This document shows, one piece after another, positions 23,847 through 35,419 of a DNA stretch of 64,000 nt. Made by a program: the position numbers and the translations under genes. How positions within the stretch are numbered: position 1 is the first letter of the stretch; each line of letters begins with the position of its first letter. The DNA is taken from positions 1-64,000 of the forward strand of contig NW_026570352.1 of assembly GCF_019649055.1 (NCBI RefSeq), written 5' to 3'. This DNA comes from Paramacrobiotus metropolitanus. Lineage: Eukaryota > Tardigrada > Eutardigrada > Parachela > Macrobiotidae. The notes beneath the pieces were generated by a model, which had not been told where the DNA came from, ran no database searches, and was given only the letters and a program-made list of their open reading frames with translations.

Positions 23847-26341
23847 TTATCGTTTAACTGCAGTGGATTTGCCTCGTTGAAAGCCGCCACGACTAATCCT
23901 AATACTTTATCGAGAACCTGCAGAAAGGCGAAAGCTGAAAGCGACGCACACTGAAGCTCAAAATTCCACTAGTAAGCGTGCAGGTGAAACCATACCGTAG
24001 AACTCAAGATTTCAGGGTCTTCGCCAACTTCGTCGATGATTAATGCGAGCGGATAATGGTTCGAAATTGGTGGCAGTGCCATCATCGGTGGCAAACCGCC
24101 ATCATCCTCTGCCTCATCTGGATCGACTACTCGAACCGGGTAAGGACTGCTTTGGATCGCCTTTCCGTACACGGCGTTATACAACGGTTTGTAAAGCGGT
24201 AAAGTGGGATCAACCGGCATCGTCAATATGAACAAAGCATCGCCGGGCTTCATTCTACCGGCATACAACTGTGCCGACACCGTCATCCCGTCCACGCTCA
24301 GACCGGCTGTAGTGCATCCGAGAAACAATCTATCTCCCAGTAGGTCGGGGTTGTTCAGCTCCTCTAAAAGCAACACTGATAACTGAGTGGCGAACGAAAC
24401 AATGTTTTTACGGTATAACTAAACCAATTTTTATAGCTTGGAGCAGTCCGCATTACTCTAAGAGTAATACTCTTATTCGGTAGCGCGACTTCGGTGTTTC
24501 GCGCATTCGGAACACTATTCATGATTTCGGTCATTACTACATAATTCCTATTATTTTTACTTCGCAAGAATAGAAGAATTTTAAGAATATTCGACTGAAT
24601 TAAGTATTATATCTATTATAAGAATTTTAAGAATATTCGCATCAATACCCTATGGCGTGCTACAAAGGATTTTGCGTTAGATATTACTTACATACAACCG
24701 CTTTGTGGTGACACCTGAATAAGCGATTGAGATTTGGAGAAATTGCTTACATATTGGTTCAAAATCACTGCACGAATGTGTTTTGGGTGTATAAAAACAA
24801 TGTCCCGAACGCGAGAAACATCGAAGTGTTTAGAGTAGTATACGTACTTCGCAGAACAAATTTTGATGAACCCTCTAACCGCGATTGCACGGCCTTGGCT
24901 ATTCCGTCCGCTATGCCGGGAAGGTCCTGGAAATGGATGGGATTGTTGAGTTTATACTGCATCGGAGTTTCGCTCTTTTCCAGATCATAGCTTCCTTCAC
25001 TAAGAGTCTGCAGTGCGGCATGGGTTCGCAGATTTGGGTCATACGAAGTAGGAAGAACACTGCCGTTGATCTTGATGAGAAACGGCAGAATCGTTCGTCT
25101 GAATCTGCAAAAATGGCAGGGTGTATTCCGTATTCGTCATTTCGTAGTGTGCACAACCACAATTTATTGATAAGCAAAAGGAATGCTCACATTCGTTTTC
25201 CGGATAAGCCGGAGTGCGGGACCGCATCCTCCGTCGGCCGTGAAACACTGGAATAGTATGTTACGTTAAACGGTTGTCCGGGTATAATTTGCACGGTTCT
25301 GACATCTCGCAGCGCAGCCCCAGCGTTTATTATAGAATAAAAGCACATGCTGGCCGTGTTGGGTAAAACCGACTGCAGTTCCTTAAGCTTATCCGTGACA
25401 CTGGAAGCATTGGTCATATCCGCCAACCAGGCGCGAAAGATAGGCCCGACATGTAGTGTAATATTCTCGTGTCGTAGTTCTTCCGCTAAGTGATCGACGC
25501 TAATCAGAGGAATTCGCTGCAGCGTTCTGGGAACGTCTGCTTCCGTGCTTATCAGAACTATGGTATATGTAACGCGAGCGACATGATCTCTGCAAGTATT
25601 ATCAATTATTACTATTCCAAAATTATGCCAAAAGACCCAAACGGCAAGCAATAAACTGCATAAGTACCCGTTTTGCGAGAACCATCGGTGTTTGTCCAAC
25701 TCTAATATTGACGCTTGTATCTTGAATTCGGCACCACGGAGAAAGTACTCTTGGGATCGGAGAGCAGCTTCAGCGGCTTCTGTGATCAAAAGATAGAATG
25801 CTTTACTACATCCTCGAAATAGTTAAATTTTAATAAAACTTGATGCCTAAAACCTACCAATCGGCACTTTCCAGGCGGTAGTTAACGCCTGCTCGATTTT
25901 TTCTGGTGCCAGATCACCGCCGGAAATGGCCATCTGGTGAATTCCGTAATAGCCGATCACATGCAGAAGCCCAAATTTCCTTATGATGGTCGCCCATTCG
26001 CGAAAACGGGCGTCCTTTAGCATGAAAATTGGTTGGTGGCTAACTTGATCTGCTGTCGGTATTACCGGCCGATCAGAGCTACACAGTTCTGTTATATATG
26101 TTCCGTTAGAAGAATTGCCACTCAGTGATTCGTCATTTGGAGACCTTTTGGTTCCTGCAATATTTGATTACTAGTAATAAAGCCAGTAAATTATGAATAA
26201 ATTGGTGGTATTACCATTGAATACCGGCAACGTCTGGTCGCGGCTTCCGAGGATCTTCCACGGACGAGCGTACACTTCATCCTGTGCACGTGCGGCATGC
26301 AGTTCGTAGATGATCAATAAAGTTAAAAAATGGTGCAACAT
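23847..26341 (-). CDS. Secreted protein of unknown family, seven-exon model
   Basis: The modelled exons are 26341-26215, 26154-25858, 25779-25668, 25589-25191, 25104-24848, 24375-23996 and 23918-23847. All borders are GT-AG, phases agree throughout, and the total is 1644 bases (547 residues plus stop). The start at 26341 gives a signal peptide (MLHHFLTLLIIYELHAARAQ), preferred over an upstream in-frame ATG at 26380. The mature part has several N-glycosylation sequons (NSSNGT, NITL, NASS, NVTY), so it is probably extracellular. The fourth exon contains FRAWLADMTNAS and the sixth YAGRMKPGDALFIL and an acidic PDEAEDDGG stretch. The last short exon (VLDKVLGLVV) is the least certain. I do not recognise the family. 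A broken relic lies at 16.8-17.4 kb and an edge fragment at 0.4-0.6 kb. The 78-base intron 25667-25590 is in frame if retained. Confidence 0.65.
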
Positions 26342-26399
26342 TTTCAAATCAGCTTCGATGGAAATGTTGCCCGTGAACACAACCTAATGGAGTCTAGGT

Positions 26400-27930
26400 A
26401 CTGTATCATCCGTTTACCAAATGTCTGTATACTTTAATCTTTTGTGGCTAGCAGCGATTCTGCCGGTTGTCGCACCACTAAAAGAATTAAATAAGTGACT
26501 TCCACTGCTCCAGAGTCTTTATTAACTGGTTTTAAAACAGTACTGTAGTTCCGAGTTCCAACTGATGACAAATTGGCATGTAGCACTACGGCTGATTTCC
26601 CAAAGTGATTACGACGTTGGCACCGCAAACGTTTACCGGTTTACTTTCTGAGAAGAGCCACCATTCACTGAAAACGAGACATGCTATGGATTGCAAACCA
26701 GCTGTTATAAACGTGCTACGCCGGTAGGGAATACTGAAATCCATGTTTTATGTACTTGTACAATAGATACTATCCAGGCTCGCACTTTGTCTCGCACTGT
26801 CCAGGCTCGCACTGTAAGGACGATCAAAGTGAAATTTGGAGCCCGCTTAGGAGTAGTGAACTAGAAATACGTTGCTGACTCAATACAAGTTAGAAACAAA
26901 TCTAGTACACCGCCTTGAGGGCATTAACTACTGTTGCAGTGATAGAAAAGTTTGAAATATGCAGCCTCCAGTTGGGGAATAAGTACAGTAATTAAACATA
27001 TAAATCGATCCACACGGCATTCTATTTGAATCGGAATTTCTTCAGTTACAATAGAGCAAACTGTGGTTGGTAAATCAAAGCACTCATTCTTTGTCGCCTG
27101 ATGCACGGTGTGTTTTTTGTACGATACAAAGCCGCTATCGCGATATTAAGTGTAATTGTTCATGGGAGCACAATCTAGTAAAACATGCTTTTGACCCGTA
27201 AACATGGCACGTAATACGCTTTATTTATTGCTTTTGGATTTAGCGTGCCGGGTGACATTTTAACCAAAAATGGCATTTTAAACCTAAATGGCATTTTAAC
27301 AATAAACAAAATGTTGTAAATTTGCAATCCAATAATGTGCTCAATTTTTGTTTGGGGGATAGCGGTGCCTGGTTTCTAATAACGGGATGCGATGTGCATT
27401 TTCGTCCATGTAGTGCATTGAGCTCTTCTTATCCAGTAATACAATGTACAGCGTATCAATGTAGCACATTAAAGCTGCTGAACCAAGAACAAGCAGAGTA
27501 TAGAGAAATATTTTACACTGGAACAGCATCAGTAAAAGCTATAGTTCGTGCTAATAAATAAATATTCTTATTCGCATCGATAAATTACTATAACAGTTCT
27601 GTAAAATATCGTTGGACACCTTATCAACAAATCAATCAAACTGAAAGTTAGGTATTTACGGTACATCCTACAGTGCGTAATGTGCATTCCTAGCGATTGT
27701 TGTTATGCATATGAAAATCCCCTTCGAGAACGTTGCGACCATTATTAACACCATCCGCAGAAAAATAATTTTGGGGGGAATAATACACCTCATGCCGAGC
27801 GGTTCCATTCACCCCGAGATGGTAATTTAAATTGTAAGCCAAACCAGCTTCCGGATTCCCGGTGAAGAGAGACTATAAGATTACCATCGCACAGCGGTGT
27901 TACGGCACTACTCAAGTTTTTTCGCTCATT
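26400..27930. other. No confident gene
   Basis: A minus-strand frame at 27529-27341 starts with a hydrophobic stretch (FLYTLLVLGSAALMCYI) that could be a signal anchor, but no continuing exon was found. Otherwise only short frames are present. Confidence 0.35.
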
Positions 27931-27940
27931 TCAATTCCAG

Positions 27941-28102
27941 GTGGTGTTTACTCCATCTGCTGGCATTTTGCGTAAATTGCCGCACGAGTCCTTGAATGCC
28001 TTTGAAGTGTATTATGTTCCGCTTATAGCGGAACCACCGGATAATTACATCCGCTCCCATTCACGAGCACAACTTCTTGTCGGGAAGAGAAATTTCTATT
28101 AA
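27941..28102 (+). CDS. Possible terminal exon of an unplaced gene
   Basis: After a polypyrimidine tract and acceptor (CAATTCCAG) an open frame of 53 codons runs to TAA at 28100-28102. It includes TPSAGILRKLPHESLNAFEV and PPDNYIRSHSRAQLL. The composition looks like real protein, but no upstream exon could be linked and no domain is recognised. It lies about 310 bases upstream of the GPCR start and ends in a stop, so it is not part of that gene. Confidence 0.3.
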   Translation: MVFTPSAGILRKLPHESLNAFEVYYVPLIAEPPDNYIRSHSRAQLLVGKRNFY

Positions 28103-28411
28103 GTAGTAAATGTTAAAATCCGAAGCGTGTATGTACATCCGGAATTCTTCACAGTCGTAGACATTTTCCTCTAGCACGCTTTCGTACGTGATTAAAGCGT
28201 CATTCAACCGCGGCGGAAATTAACGCAGTAATTATTCCACGATTTTCGTATAACTGCGCCAGTTTCTCTTACACATCTACACTTACAAAATCTTGAACTC
28301 CTTTTGTATTGATAACCAGTGCAGCAGCGGCAGTACCTACTGCAGAACAGACTTAGTAATATTTTGCAAGAATCGGCGAATTCGATCACTCTAACACGGA
28401 ATATTTTTACT

Positions 28412-29437
28412 ATGGAAATCATCAACGGTTCAATTGCAAACTTGACTGCGCGCGGATTCGGGAATTCCACAACGCCAACCGGCGCCACGCTTACTCCACA
28501 GTTCGCCGTAAAAACCGTCATCGCTGTCACGTCCTTCATTCTAAACTTCGGCCTCCTGATTGTCCATATTATGCGCCCGGCATATATCAACCATTTCACC
28601 GTGTACCTTCTATTTCTCTACATCGCCAATACCGTGTACTTAGCCGGAGCGTTCCCGTTCATATTCTTGAGCGAAGTCTACAACGTTGAATTTTCTTTCC
28701 AGGGATTAACAACCTGCTTGACCTTTTCTTATTTCCACTGGGTGGTCAGTCTCGTGCCGGTGATGTGTCACATGCTGATTGCATTGAACCGATTATGGGC
28801 GTTGACGTATCCTCTCGGCTACCGGAACTATCATACCAGAAACATGGCATGTTTGATCTGCGTGTTAACTGTGCTGTATGTGCATTTGTTTAAACTGCCA
28901 TCCCTGTTTATGTTCAAGCCAAATGCTTATCAAGTTCGACTGGAAACATCGCAGATTTGCTCCATACCGGTACCACAAGGATATTTTTATTTCACCCGGG
29001 TGGATAGTATTCTGAACCGTTTTGCCCCGCTTTTTATAATCGCCGGTGTCTATGCTTATCTGGTTATTAAACGGTTCAGTAAAAAACTAGGAAAGGTCAC
29101 GGACGCATCGGAAAGCGTTGAACTGGCCAAGAAACTTGAGAACATGGACCCCGGAAATATGTCGCGAATCCACGGAGCCGGGAGGCCGCCGCGGACTGTC
29201 GAACGCAGCGTCGTCCGGCCGTTTCTGATTCTAACGTTGACGACCATTAGTGTGATTATCTGCTGGCTGCCGTTGGATGTTATCCTGTTCTATCAGTGGT
29301 TTCTGATCGGGAAGCCGTCGCTGACCATTTTCACGGTGTTTCAGTACTGTCACATGATGTACATGATTCAGCTGCTGTTTGATCCTATCATGTGGATTGT
29401 CAGCTTCCGCAAGGCGAGAAAAAATCGTGCACGTTGA
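28412..29437 (+). CDS. Class A (rhodopsin-like) G-protein-coupled receptor, orphan
   Basis: A single uninterrupted exon encodes 341 residues from the ATG at 28412. That ATG is preferred over one 31 codons upstream because it is followed directly by a typical glycosylated N-terminus (NGS, NLT, NST sequons). Seven hydrophobic segments are visible. Helix 3 starts with the conserved Cys (TTCLTF) and ends in NRLWALTYP, a variant of DRY. A partner Cys in loop 2 (SQICSIP) allows the usual disulfide. Helix 6 has the canonical CWLP (VIICWLPLDVILF), and helix 7 has DPIMW in place of NPxxY. The third inner loop is basic and short. These features place it in class A at the plasma membrane, probably peptide- or amine-like, but the ligand cannot be read from sequence. 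No paralogue is present in the window. Confidence 0.9.
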   Translation: MEIINGSIANLTARGFGNSTTPTGATLTPQFAVKTVIAVTSFILNFGLLIVHIMRPAYINHFTVYLLFLYIANTVYLAGAFPFIFLSEVYNVEFSFQGLTTCLTFSYFHWVVSLVPVMCHMLIALNRLWALTYPLGYRNYHTRNMACLICVLTVLYVHLFKLPSLFMFKPNAYQVRLETSQICSIPVPQGYFYFTRVDSILNRFAPLFIIAGVYAYLVIKRFSKKLGKVTDASESVELAKKLENMDPGNMSRIHGAGRPPRTVERSVVRPFLILTLTTISVIICWLPLDVILFYQWFLIGKPSLTIFTVFQYCHMMYMIQLLFDPIMWIVSFRKARKNRAR

Positions 29438-29439
29438 CA

Positions 29440-30780
29440 TCAGTCATATCACCGTCCGTTTGTTTTGGGCTGGAAAGATTTTAGTTTGGTCTGTCTCTGT
29501 GTTATCGATCCAAGTTTCATTGTATCTTTCATTTCTCATCCGATTTGTTATTATGTACTACTGTGCCACGACGCATATTAGAGAATACCTCATAATAAGC
29601 GCAGACGTCGATTTCGAAGCTTAATAGTGTTCAACTGACAAATTAATATTATTGTATGCATAATAATAGTCAATAACACCTAAACTTTAATTAGGTCACG
29701 CAGATGCGGAGAGAAGGTAGCACTGACAGTGCACGTGTGAAAGAAAATGAGGACACCGATAATAATAAAAAATATGTTTCATGAATACACGACGTGTTAG
29801 TACAAACTGAGGCAGCTTTTGCAAAATTTACCATAAATCAGTCATCAACAAATAAATAATCATATAATTTTTACATGGTTGCTGCATGTGTCCAACATCT
29901 ACGGCACTCAGGCTCTCTATGCAAAATGTGTGTTTCGAAATACAGAATAATGAGCCATGAGGTCGAATTAGAGCAGATCTGCTTTAAAATCCGTGCTGAT
30001 CTACCCACCGTAGCATCCTTATTAACACTAATTTGATACAACATCTCGTTAATGCTGTAATCCAGCGATGATTTCGCAGGGGTGTAGGTCAACCAACCTC
30101 GTTGTGGAAAGTAACCTTTATTATAGTAATGCCAGCACTGTCGAAGAGGAGGATGACCTTTGTGTGCTTGCCGAACAGCGGCGAAACATCTGAGACAGCA
30201 TTTCTGGATAGAATTTCGTTCATAAGGCACCGAACGGAAACTCTAGCTCTTTCCTTCGCTGAAGAAGTCCTGCAGGTTTCGCTTCAACAATTTCAAAAGC
30301 AACTTTAACTGTTTTGCTGCCGCTACTTTAGTTTTCTTCGTTTCGCCGGCCTTTCGATCCTTCTCGGCATTATTTCATTCCCCGCCTATGGACATATAGT
30401 AGACATCCCTGGGCGCATTAAAATTATCTGATATAGTACATGTTTAAACAATAGGAGAAGTTATATTTCGAGGTCACCTAGACCTGTACGCCAGACAACC
30501 ACCGCATTCTTCGGTGGGAACTTTATAACAAAGTAGCCTACTTCTGTGGGAGATGGACCTTGCTTCAGGGGCATCTGAAGCATTGAGATGCACCCGATGA
30601 GATGTCTGAACTGAAAATTTTTTTCGCTGGATTACAGGGATAACACTACAACAACAGAATGGCGGACTAATGGAAACTCTGAACCTATTATGGAGAAATG
30701 ATACGCCGACGATCGAACGAGAAAACGCTGTTTTTTGCTTCAGCAATTTTTATAAACATATTCTGAAAGATAGCCGCAAA
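29440..30780. other. No recognisable gene
   Basis: AT-rich spacer downstream of the GPCR. No convincing coding frames, splice-linked exons or repeat structures were seen. Confidence 0.4.
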
Positions 30781-30783
30781 GTA

Positions 30784-30949
30784 CTGTAGCGGCTCGATCA
30801 AGTGGCACCACAGAGTTGGTGTACGGGAAAACCGCACACACGCAGCGTGTGCATGCTCATGCGCTTTGCAAGCACGAGTAGTGCACGCTTTGCAAGTGCT
30901 GATTTCCCGTACACAGACTCTGTGGTGCCACTTGATCGAGCCGCTACAG
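30784..30949. mobile_element. 166-bp MITE with long terminal inverted repeats
   Basis: The ends are inverted copies of about 47 bases (near 45 identical), starting CTGTAGCGGCTCGATCAAG. The element is flanked by TA on both sides (30782-30783 and 30950-30951), consistent with a Tc1/mariner-type miniature element. The interior holds a second short repeat, GCGCTTTGCAAGCAC against CACGCTTTGCAAGTGC. No coding capacity. Confidence 0.85.
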
Positions 30950-30954
30950 TAATT

Positions 30955-32220
30955 AGCGGTGAGATGTTGCTCCTGTCTCCGCGAAGTATGAAACTGTAAT
31001 GACATTGTACTAAATTTAATATATATACATAATTTACGGTAGTCAGATACGCAGATCTTGAATTCTTTAATTTTTTCCCATCACCTTTGAGTTTTGACGG
31101 AAACTATTCGTTTAAAATTCATTATTTGTCTTAATTATTGTCATGTCATGACTGATATGTTATGTTATGCGAAATTTTTCATCATTGATTCCTCGTACGT
31201 TAATCATAAAGTCAAGCAAGCGAGCGAGGCAAGCTTGCGTTTCATAATTATAATAAATGTGGCACACGCCGTGTGTCCCTCCCAGAAGGAATCTGAAGAT
31301 TGAAATTATTGTCTTGTCTTGTACTGCTGACCAGTGAGTTGTACCTGCGTCAGGGCTCAGGCTACATGCTATGATGCGAGTATGCCTCGTAGAATATTAC
31401 TCGTAATAGCTATCTTTAATGTGCAGGGCTACAAGCATTCAGTTAACATGGTCAATAGTCTCGCTACCTGTTACGTTGTCCTAAAAAAACAATTAACAGA
31501 ACATGAACTAACAATAAAATATGTATTATCTGATTGAACCACATTGATTCACACCGGTATCGTGTACAATAGGCACAGTCAGCTTTTATGAGCGTAATTA
31601 ATTGTAGGCTACAGACTACAGTAAAAGTGCGATGCGTAAATAGGTAGGAGGAGATATTTACATGCATGAAAATTATTCCGCCTTTCAAGTGCACATGTAT
31701 CGCGATTACCGGCTAACGAAACCGGTAAATTTCATAGCTGACGGTAAACAATGAAGCTCTTTTCCGCCTGTTGTTCCGTGTAAAACCGTCTTTACTCGCA
31801 TTAGTACTGTACACTACGCAAATAAAGCAGCAGTGAAAAAAACCTATACAGATATACCGGTAAATTTCACTATCTGCGACATGGTAAGGACACAAAAATG
31901 CACCAGAGCAGATGCAGTACATGGACTTTTTATCCTACACCGAGTACATATGAAATAATTTTTGCTGTAAATGGTTGTAATAAGAATTAAAAAGATAGTA
32001 CTTATGCTACTCCCAGCTGTACAGCAGGGACAACTGGTGCTGGTAGGCTGAATTAACAACTATTTTTTTAATTTGTTGCTCCCCGATGCGGCACCCACGC
32101 AACGCAAACCAGACACAAGTATGCGCATTTTCGTTTTTTATGGAATTATTTTATACTGATTTTGTCTATTTTTTTCAAAAAACAATCCCGACAGCAGAAA
32201 GATATCAGTCAAGAAAACGA
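30955..32220. other. No recognisable gene
   Basis: Spacer without convincing coding frames. The short motif TATACAGATATACCGGTAAATTTCA and nearby ACCGGTAAATTTCATAGC (31722-31870) form a local repeat. Confidence 0.35.
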
Positions 32221-32228
32221 TTTTATAC

Positions 32229-32552
32229 TCATGAGCAGTTGGGTGTGGCATCGTACTGTGCTCGCAGTGAGGCGGCTTTACGGTTGACTTCTGCGCAGCT
32301 CATCTTGGAGTTGATGCGTACATCGGATCTGCCGGGAAGCGGGCAGGTGACCTCAAAATCCGTGGAGCACTGGCCAAAAGAGCAGTCCTTGCGGGAAAAG
32401 GATCCGTCGCAGAACATATAGAAGGCGTTGCACGAGTCGCTACCGAATTTTTTCACGGTGTGCATGAACTTGTGGCATTCGCCCAATCCGGCATTGGCCG
32501 ATGCGCCGGCCAGCAAACACGCGACAATGAAAACAACGGCGTACTGCTGCAT
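32229..32552 (-). CDS. Small secreted eight-cysteine protein 1
   Basis: One exon encodes 107 residues: a signal peptide (MQQYAVVFIVACLLAGASAN) and a mature part of about 87 residues with eight cysteines in a fixed pattern (GEC, DSC, MFC, KDC, GQC, VTC, MSC, PNC). The pattern implies four disulfides and a compact extracellular protein. Two paralogues at 43.6 and 46.1 kb share length, Cys spacing and the blocks CNAFYM-CDGSFSRKDCSFG and PG-DVRINS-MSC. The family is not recognised and no activity is inferred. A TATAAA lies 112 bases upstream of the start. Compared with the other two, this copy has a diverged signal peptide and GSDSC in place of the RG-SC residues. Confidence 0.85.
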   Translation of the reverse strand: MQQYAVVFIVACLLAGASANAGLGECHKFMHTVKKFGSDSCNAFYMFCDGSFSRKDCSFGQCSTDFEVTCPLPGRSDVRINSKMSCAEVNRKAASLRAQYDATPNCS

Positions 32553-32663
32553 GTTTCCGGATGATGAGCGTTCGGTCGAACAAGGAATAAAACTGAGCGA
32601 CTGATAACCTATCTACCTAGCAAAAATTTAAAATTAACAATTTGCTTCAGCGTTTTTTACCTT

Positions 32664-32669
32664 TTTATA
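32664..32669 (-). promoter_or_regulatory. Probable TATA box of secreted Cys protein 1
   Basis: TATAAA on the minus strand, 112 bases upstream of the start codon at 32552. Its position fits a core promoter with a short leader; no transcription start was mapped. Confidence 0.45.
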
Positions 32670-32699
32670 TGGCAAACCTGAGTGTTAGGCAGCTGAGAA

Positions 32700-35400
32700 T
32701 TTTTTTTTGCTTGCTTCGAGCGTGAATAGATAGCGGTTAAACGGGCCCAGCATTAATTAGGGTATAATGCACTCTTGTTTTTGCCAAACAGTTTTCTTTT
32801 GCTGCACCTACGTCTCTGGAAAATGTAGAGGCTAATGCATTCATATTGCTAAAAAACCATTAATCATCTTTGAACCGTGTTACATAAGCAAAAAATTGTC
32901 CATGAACAAGGTGATTCACATTGATGTGTTGGCAAAGGCGTACAATTTGTTCGACAGAAGTGATCATAATTCATCATCACTTCCACTTTAATAATTTGAT
33001 TGCAGCAATAAGCGAGCTTCTTCAGCGTGCAAGTTGCTAGTAACTGCAATTCTGCAAATACTGTAGTTACTGCACACTTACTTCGTTTTGCCACACTTTG
33101 CCAAAAAGTGGACAACTGCTTTGGCGGACAACTGCTTTCGCATCAATCGGCGCCGAGTAAATTTCTTGCTTTAAATTAATTAAACCAGAGTTTGTTGCTC
33201 CCCTGCCAACGACAAAATGTTCTCCCGTACATACTATTACTAGAGAATTTTTTTAAATAAGCGAGACGGTGAATAATTAAGCGGTAACCGCAAACCGCTT
33301 TATAAATCCCAAATGTGCTTTTTAACTATCTGGCTCAAGGCCAGAAAATTTGTGACAACGTATCATGAAATAAACATGTAATAAACAAAGTATTGTCGCT
33401 TTATTGCTCTTAAATTTAATAAAGTATTTAACTTAACAGCCGCAATGCATGTGGCCGTTACGTTTTATGCAATTAAATCAAAGCAATCCAACACATTCAA
33501 ATTTTTATGGAAATTTGTGGCGACTTTTGCGGAAAAATCATTTGCTGTCTTCGCGCGAGACCTGGCCATTTAATTTGGTATGTACGTACGTGTACGAGTA
33601 TATATGTAAATTTATTAATGCATACGAAACTGTTGGTCATGGATTCTGTTCACAGAAGTTAAATATACTCAGTTACATTCTGAGTTTTCCGGATCTGATT
33701 TGGGTATTGCAATCCCCTCAAAATTCTGCACTTTTTGTATCGGCTTCAAAGTTTTGCGTACTTGTACTGTGTTTTATGATAAGAAGTAACCGTGCTCGTG
33801 CATGAAAAATTTCCTGGGTGCAGGCTTACTGGCTACCTTCCTCGCTTGATTTAATTTATTCTTTCTATCGTATTGACTCATTATTGAAAAATCACTCAGT
33901 CTAGCTTTGTAGATTATTAGGTGCGGTCTTAAGCCTTGCCGCTGGGTTCGGTACCGGGAAAAGTGAAAAATTTTGTTGTATTTGCCGCTTGTGAGCTGCC
34001 TGCGGCAGTTTAACGGTTGAAGTTAAATATACCCACATAACAATCGTTAAATAATACGTTAAGCATACTCAATCTTTTACGATTGAAGTGTAAATACGAC
34101 CACCTAGACGAATATACGGGAAGACCAACAGAATGTTAACAAAATTAATATAAAGTGCTAAAGTGTCTACGAGTGTCGTCCAGCTATAGTGATATTATGA
34201 GAAACCAGTTAACTGCGTGGCAGCCAGTACAGCCGCACTTCCGGTTTTCGCGATGTATCAGCACATGCAGAGATGTTTCAATCAAGAATCAATAATTATT
34301 TCCAGGCCATTTAAGGCGGTTTTAGCTGGAAATTTGCTTCCAGGAAGCGTTAGAGTGGTGCACATATACAGCAATACTTCGAAGTATACATTATCATTTA
34401 CAAAAGCACAAATGCACAGCCATGTTCGCCTCCTTTATGGATGTGTGGTCCATAAACGGTCATCAAGACCGCCTTTTATTTTTAGGACACCCTTATCACG
34501 CCGACCAGATGACGAAGTGACCCGAACACTGTGCCAAATACACATACATGGTGACGATGCTGCATGCTGCCGGTACATACATGAAAACTTTCATTTTCGC
34601 GAACTCCCAAACACTTTTTTTGCGTCATTTCATTCCATTCTGTAGCCTAATGATTTGTGTACATTTATGTGGAAACGTTTGTGCGCGCAACATCCGGTTG
34701 GGAAGTTATGGGTGAAATAAGATTCCGAAAAGTATGAAAGCAAGAAGGCGAACCAAAAGCCTCACTAGGGACCCATCTCCTTCAAATTTTGCACAATAAG
34801 GCACACAAGTATAAAGATCATTTTCACATTTCTTTTTCGGTCTGTTTGCTCTTCTGTTTGGTAATTTTCAGACAAAGTCCAGAGTACGTAGCAGTAAATT
34901 AACAACATCCGTTCTGGACGATAATTTTCTTGTATACCCGAATTAAATTACATCATAAGAAAATTTTAATTACTCGTAGGATACAGGAACACGAAGATCA
35001 GGAATCCCCAAGCAATTTTGCTGAAGCATTCCTAACTTCCGGTTGTAGATGTGAGGGACAGATGAAATACGAGTGTTTACCACTCTATAATCCGCATTTA
35101 ATTATGAACGTCGATAACCACAGAAGTTGCTTTACTTCACTAACACACAATCACATGCACAACACAGGGAAAGTTAAAAGCAAGTAGTCTCAAGATCAGA
35201 AATCGCAAGACCGATTTCCGATCGTGTGCCACCCTCCGCCTCGTTGTGGTGTAGCACAGCGAGTGCCGTATGTAGTATATACTGTACGCATTAACCCACC
35301 AAAGTCAGCTACCAGAAGGAGTGCGAATATCAACTTGAAAATTGGCACTTCAGAATCAAATAATTCAATCAAGAAAAACTGATTTTTTGAAAATTTTTGT
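32700..35400. other. No recognisable gene
   Basis: AT-rich spacer. The longest frame (34217-34645, +) has no domain or splice context and is probably random. Confidence 0.35.
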
Positions 35401-35419
35401 GACCATAGGTCAAGCAGGG

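Noticed and set aside
25590-25667. Transmembrane helix in the secreted protein
   Set aside because: The hydrophobic run coincides exactly with a GT-AG intron of typical length, so it is treated as intron in the main model.
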